Shown here: positions 60,574 to 64,000 of the stretch, one piece after another
Position numbering within the stretch: the first letter of the stretch is position 1
How the letters are laid out: each line of letters begins with the position of its first letter
NCBI RefSeq assembly: GCF_004117055.1
Contig: NZ_CP026363.1
Location: 1,279,001 to 1,343,000 of the forward strand
DNA: 64,000 bases
Direction of reading: 5' to 3'
Source: Brevibacillus agri
GTDB lineage: Bacteria > Bacillota > Bacilli > Brevibacillales > Brevibacillaceae
Made by a program: the position numbers and the translations under genes
The notes under the pieces: model-generated
The model's database searches: none
What the model was told of the DNA's origin: nothing
What the model saw: only the letters and a program-made list of their open reading frames with translations

Positions 60574-60681
60574 AAGAAGCGTTTGGATAAGCTTTTCTAA
60601 CATGGGATGCGGGAGGTCCGACAGATCAAGAAAGTCGGGGGTATTCGGGTTGGTCTCTTCAAAAAGCAGGATCTGATTCAA
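60475..60681 (-). CDS. Doubtful reverse small ORF
   Basis: A 68-residue reverse frame with a natural-looking composition (QILLFEETNPNTPDFLDLSD, LPHPMLEKLIQTLLLDRYVW). The start is TTG without a ribosome binding site and the frame is open upstream to about 60740, so it could be a fragment of a longer lost gene. It overlaps the broken forward frame 60336-60573, and only one can be right. Confidence 0.25.
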   Translation of the reverse strand: MNQILLFEETNPNTPDFLDLSDLPHPMLEKLIQTLLLDRYVWITINEEKGITTYPIYLLHLYREKTFG

Positions 60682-60840
60682 GTGAACAAGGTCATCTTGC
60701 TGTTTTTTCGAGTTAAGTGAACTTGAAATAAATTAAAGATTTTTAGGACCATTCCATTAGTAAATAATTTGGAATTTGAAAGAAAAAGAGCCCTCTTGGT
60801 ACGGTGCGAGGTGTCCGCAAGTTGCGTAACTAACGGACAC
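60682..60840. other. AT-rich stretch with a nested hairpin
   Basis: No gene is seen. GGTGTCCG (60810-60817) pairs with CGGACACC (60834-60841) and encloses AGTT-GCGT-AACT. The hairpin ends next to the IS256-type remnant and might be derived from its end. Confidence 0.4.
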
Positions 60841-60844
60841 CTAT

Positions 60845-61037
60845 ACACTGAAAAAGCTGTTTGCGGAAACTCTGCAGTCGTTGCTAGAAACGGAACTCAA
60901 CACGGAATTCGACTATGAAAAGCATGATGCAGTCGCAACAGGAAGACCGAGAAGACAGTAACGAGCGAATACGGGAGGTGAATATCACGGTGCCACGGCG
61001 CATAATGGTGAATTTGAGTTCGTTATCGTTCCAGTCA
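60845..61037 (+). mobile_element. IS256-family transposase N-terminal remnant
   Basis: Three frames carry pieces of a mutator-type transposase N-terminus: KKLFAETLQSLLETELNTEF and YEKHDAVATG (60851-60961), then KTVTSEYG and EVNITVPR, then NGEFEFVIVP (61007-61036). An internal deletion and frameshifts separate them and the catalytic domain is gone. It is dead. Confidence 0.65.
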
Positions 61038-61267
61038 GAAATTGAGAAATGGTGAAAGAGCGAGAATGAATGAGAAAAACCTAATTTATATATGGGGAGG
61101 GATTCTCTTGGATTTAAATATTACTGTTCACTAGCGTTGCATTAATCTTTTCATACCATTCAAAATCATCATAACTTTCAGCGTTCAAGTGTTCTCAGGC
61201 ATAAAAAAATCCTTTACACTGGAAAGGTCAGGTAGTTCCTGTCCAAATCCAACGCAAAGGATAGACC
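61038..61267. other. Noncoding flank of the IS4-type element
   Basis: No gene is recognised. The left IS end should lie here; CACTG (61217-61221) and GGTAGTT (61231-61237) are mirrored on the right by AACTACC and CAGTG (62453-62471), but the match is too short to define inverted repeats. No target duplication was found. Confidence 0.35.
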
Positions 61268-62413
61268 ATGGACAAGAATACCCTATTTTCTTCATTTGGT
61301 AAATACATTTCACCCATTAATATTGTGAAATTTCAACAACGGATAGACGAAACGGATCAGGACAAGTACGTGAAAAAGTTAACGACCAAAGCATATCTAC
61401 TCCTGTTTTTGCATGCTCAACTTCAGCAACGAGAAGGACTCCGAGCCATTGCAGATGATGTTTTATCAAAGAAATTCCAGCGAGAGTTAGGACTGTCGTC
61501 GATTAGTCCCGCTCAGCTTAGTCGCAAAAACAATCGAGTAGATCCAGCTTTGCTTGAAGAAATATTTGTTGACCTTGTAGGGCAAATTCAGAGACACTCG
61601 GGCAACACGTATTCCCTTCGAAAAGACATGAAAATCATTGATTCTACAACGATTGGGCTGTGTTTGCAGAAGTACAAATGGGCAACTTTCCGTAAAACCA
61701 AGGCTGGCATCAAACTTCATCTTCGTCTCGTCTTTGCCGACCAGGGGGATGTGTATCCTGAAAAAATAACCATCACGGGTGCCAAGTCCAATGACCGCAC
61801 TCAAATGGAATCGTTGATTGATGAGATCGGTATGATGTACGTCTTTGATCGAGGGTATGTGGATTATGAAAAATTTGATGAATACACGGACAAAGGCATC
61901 TTTTTCGCTTCTCGTCTAAAAGATAACGCCGAAATCCGTCATCTTTATGAATTCAAAATCCCCTTGGAAAGCTCCGTTTTATCGGATTCCATGATCCTTC
62001 TTGGAACGCCTCAAAAGCGGGTAGATAACGTGCTGCGACTCATTGAAACGCTTGATTCGAAGGGAAATCTCATTCGAATCATTACGAATCGGTTCGACCT
62101 GGAAGCAGAAGAACTCAGCGACATCTATCGTTGGCGTTGGCAAATTGAGCTGTTTTTCAAGTGGATAAAGCAGCATGTAAAGATCAAGAACTTCTATGGA
62201 ACGAGTGAAAATGCGGTACGAAACCAAGTATTACTCGCACTCATTGCCTACTGCCTGTTGCTCCTTGTCAAACTGGAACAAAACAGTCAGCACAGCTTGT
62301 TGCAGATCAGGAGATGGCTAAAAGTGTTTCTTTGGCAAACGTTCGAACAATGGATAGGTAGAATGAATTACCAGTCCAAACGAACATCCAGAGGGCGACA
62401 GAAAAGGAATTAG
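61268..62413 (+). CDS. IS4-family transposase
   Basis: The 381-residue DDE transposase has LTTKAYLLLFLHAQLQQREG at the N-terminus, the first Asp in MKIIDSTTIGL, the second in MYVFDRGYVDYEKFDEY, and the YREK-type box YRWRWQIELFFKWIKQH with the catalytic Glu. It appears intact. GCAAAGGATAGACC precedes the ATG, a fair ribosome binding site. Base composition is more AT-rich than in the neighbouring genes, as expected for acquired DNA. Confidence 0.9.
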   Translation: MDKNTLFSSFGKYISPINIVKFQQRIDETDQDKYVKKLTTKAYLLLFLHAQLQQREGLRAIADDVLSKKFQRELGLSSISPAQLSRKNNRVDPALLEEIFVDLVGQIQRHSGNTYSLRKDMKIIDSTTIGLCLQKYKWATFRKTKAGIKLHLRLVFADQGDVYPEKITITGAKSNDRTQMESLIDEIGMMYVFDRGYVDYEKFDEYTDKGIFFASRLKDNAEIRHLYEFKIPLESSVLSDSMILLGTPQKRVDNVLRLIETLDSKGNLIRIITNRFDLEAEELSDIYRWRWQIELFFKWIKQHVKIKNFYGTSENAVRNQVLLALIAYCLLLLVKLEQNSQHSLLQIRRWLKVFLWQTFEQWIGRMNYQSKRTSRGRQKRN

Positions 62414-62444
62414 GTATTGGTTGCTGTTATCACGATTGTAATAA

Positions 62445-62690
62445 ATGTATAAAACTACCAAATGGACAGTGGCTACCTTTTGCTTGGTTGCTGCCGTTTT
62501 TGGTTGTGTAGCTGAAAATGTCATTCAGAATACTTTGACAAATTACGAACGCATTTTTTATGCAACGCTAGTGATTACTGTTGCATTTATTATTTTGTTC
62601 GTCATTTTGCTAAGTATTTTAAATACACTGAAAAAAATCAACTCATCAGTCGAAACATTAAAGAACAAATTAACAAATAAGAAAGATTAG
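62445..62690 (+). CDS. Small membrane protein abutting the IS
   Basis: An 81-residue frame with two hydrophobic segments (TVATFCLVAAVFGCVAENVI and IFYATLVITVAFIILFVILL) and a basic coiled tail (LKKINSSVETLKNKLTNKKD). The ATG has no clear ribosome binding site and lies 32 bases from the transposase stop, inside the likely IS right end, so the 5' end or promoter may have been lost. Unrecognised family. Confidence 0.5.
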   Translation: MYKTTKWTVATFCLVAAVFGCVAENVIQNTLTNYERIFYATLVITVAFIILFVILLSILNTLKKINSSVETLKNKLTNKKD

Positions 62691-62777
62691 CGTATCGAGT
62701 ATTCAGTGAATATTACCGATCTGTCCAGGAAGTTGATTTTGACTGGCTTTCTGGAGCAAAAGCTGGTCCATTAACTA

Positions 62778-63689
62778 CTATGGATCAGCTTTTTTATCTG
62801 GAGCGGCAGTCCCTAAAACCATCCCCAAAAACCGCTCCACCACCGGGCGATGGCTGACTTCCTCCTCGCGCGTGCAGATGTAGACAGGGCGCTTGATCTC
62901 CACGCCGGGGACGGTCACGCGCCCGATTTCGTTGCGATCGACCATTTCCTTGACGGCCAGCGCAGGGGCAAGCATCGTTCCGTACCCTGCGCGTACAGAT
63001 TGGATCGACTCGACCAGCCCGTGGTATTGCAGCCCGACGCGCGGGCGCTTGACGCCGTGCTCGCGGCAGAGGGAAAACAGCCATTCCCGCGTCGAGCTGC
63101 CTTGCTCCCGCAGCAAAAACGGCTCCTGCACAAGCTGATCCATGCTCACCTCTTTGCCTGCATACGGGTGATCGGCAGGCAGGATGAACCAGTAAAGCAC
63201 ATCGGTCATGTGTACGCGCCGGACGGGCAGCTCGTCCCACGATTCCTTGATGACGATGGCCAGATCGACCTGCCCGCCGAGCAAAAGCTCGATAGACTGG
63301 GCGGAGTTGCGGGTGCGGATTTCCACATCGACCTGTTCGTACTGCCGCTTGAATGCGGCGAGCCACTTGGGCACCAGATAGTGGGAGGGCAGGTAGGTGG
63401 AAGCGATGCGCAGTTTGCCCTTTTTGCCCTGTTTGATCTCTGCGAGCTGCCACTCGATCTCGCGCTCCCAGTCGTAAATGCGGCGGGCTTTTTCCAACAG
63501 GAAGCGGCCTTCGTCGGTCAAGGCAATTCCCCGGCCGCGAGGGGCGACGAGCGCAACGCCCAGCTCGTTTTCCAGCTTGCGGATTTGCGCGCTGACCGCC
63601 GGCTGGCTGATTGCGAGGGCAGCGGCGGCTTCGGTCACGCTTTGGCGCAAGGCTACCTCCACAAAAATTCGCAAGGCATGCAGGTTCAT
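62778..63689 (-). CDS. LysR-family transcriptional regulator
   Basis: The 303-residue LTTR has the N-terminal winged HTH (LRIFVEVALRQSVTEAAAAL, AISQPAVSAQIRKLENELG) and a substrate-binding domain (GKLRIASTYLPSHYLVPKWL, QVDLAIVIKESWDELPVR, ESIQSVRAGYGTMLAPALAV), as in CysL/YwfK-type regulators. ATG 63689 has GGAGGAG on the reverse strand; the longer frame upstream is the divergent region. It likely controls the MFS gene opposite. Confidence 0.93.
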   Translation of the reverse strand: MNLHALRIFVEVALRQSVTEAAAALAISQPAVSAQIRKLENELGVALVAPRGRGIALTDEGRFLLEKARRIYDWEREIEWQLAEIKQGKKGKLRIASTYLPSHYLVPKWLAAFKRQYEQVDVEIRTRNSAQSIELLLGGQVDLAIVIKESWDELPVRRVHMTDVLYWFILPADHPYAGKEVSMDQLVQEPFLLREQGSSTREWLFSLCREHGVKRPRVGLQYHGLVESIQSVRAGYGTMLAPALAVKEMVDRNEIGRVTVPGVEIKRPVYICTREEEVSHRPVVERFLGMVLGTAAPDKKADP

Positions 63690-63700
63690 TTTGCTCCTCC

Positions 63701-63723
63701 ATTCATAACTGTTGTTTATGAAT
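63701..63723. promoter_or_regulatory. Inverted repeat between lysR and MFS genes
   Basis: ATTCATAA (63701-63708) and TTATGAAT (63716-63723) are perfect arms separated by seven bases. It lies just upstream of the regulator's ribosome binding site, as expected for an autoregulatory LysR site. Confidence 0.6.
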
Positions 63724-63807
63724 TGCGCAACAATATGTATTAGATCCGATGAATGATTCCTTGTATGGTAATCCATAGGACGACGGGAAGTAAAGGAGCA
63801 AAAAGAG

Positions 63808-64000
63808 ATGAGAGAAATCAGCGGGAAAACGCAGGTCGTCGCGGTTGCATTGGTGACGGCGCTGTGCATGCTCGGAGATTCGATGTTGTATGTGGTGTTG
63901 CCGCTCTATTGGCAGGAGGCCGGGCTTGGTTCGCTGTGGGAAGTGGGCGTGCTGTTGTCGATCAATCGCTTCGTCCGGGTTCCGCTCGGGCCGCTCGTCG
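63808..64000 (+). CDS. MFS transporter, N-terminal part (cut by window end)
   Basis: The first 64 residues (MREISGKTQVVAVALVTALC, LGDSMLYVVLPLYWQEAGLG, LLSINRFVRVPLGPLV) fit the first two helices of a major facilitator transporter. TAAAGGAGC precedes the ATG by nine bases. The rest lies outside the window. Confidence 0.8.
   Translation, partial: MREISGKTQVVAVALVTALCMLGDSMLYVVLPLYWQEAGLGSLWEVGVLLSINRFVRVPLGPLV

Noticed and set aside
61217-62471. Terminal inverted repeats of the IS4-type element (CACTG...CAGTG)
   Set aside because: Only 5 + 7 matching bases with an offset and no target duplication, so the ends could not be defined.

Overview
This is a chromosomal window from a GC-rich, endospore-forming Firmicute. 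It most resembles Brevibacillus (Paenibacillaceae). Reasons are the GerA-type germinant receptor genes, a YyaC-type spore protein remnant, AddAB instead of RecBCD, the Bacillus-type caa3 oxidase with its CtaA/CtaB/CtaG/CtaM assembly genes, strong AGGAGG ribosome binding sites and frequent GTG/TTG starts. The genus is an inference from gene content, not from a database match. No rRNA, tRNA or CRISPR array was seen.

Layout. 225-4291: a SurA-N-like exported protein and a spore germination operon (A and C subunits, no B subunit, two small membrane proteins). 4386-5252: a reverse-strand short-chain dehydrogenase. 5589-9461: ctaCDEF, caa3 cytochrome c oxidase. 9501-30476: a 21-kb phenylacetate catabolic block. 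30735-34216: ctaG, ctaM, ctaB and ctaA, which finish the oxidase assembly and heme A set. 34304-35029: a reverse-strand secreted protein. 35199-47399: sbcD-sbcC-addB-addA, double-strand-end processing. 47644-53810: a DinB-like protein, a frameshifted amino acid permease, a DUF402 protein, a PyrH-type UMP kinase with an unusual leader, and topoisomerase III. 53921-54913: a scar in which a truncated yyaC-like gene, an IS200/IS605-type right end and the 3' end of a prpF-like gene are joined. 55310-59083: an ABC exporter operon ending with its probable TetR repressor. 59194-60090: purU. 60293-62690: AT-rich mobile DNA with broken small genes, an IS256-type remnant and an intact IS4-family transposase. 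62778-64000: a LysR regulator diverging from an MFS transporter cut by the window edge.

How the phenylacetate block works. PaaK activates phenylacetate to its CoA ester, and PaaABCD epoxidises the ring. PaaG isomerises the epoxide to the oxepin. An aldehyde dehydrogenase and hydratases take the ring-opened product into beta-oxidation (PaaF, PaaH, PaaJ). Three hotdog thioesterases probably rescue CoA from dead-end esters. A LIV-type ABC transporter and a soluble chemoreceptor sit inside the block, and a PaaX-type repressor lies between the transcription units. Three promoters (before the EthD/PaaI unit, before paaX and before paaABCD) carry a shared CGTTA/TAACG operator-like motif. The block has no paaE reductase and no PaaZ fusion.

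The main observation is the position of this block. It splits the cta genes exactly between ctaF and ctaG, and a near-identical 36-base sequence (three mismatches, same orientation) stands at each junction, directly after an intrinsic terminator. This looks like an insertion with duplicated or att-like ends.
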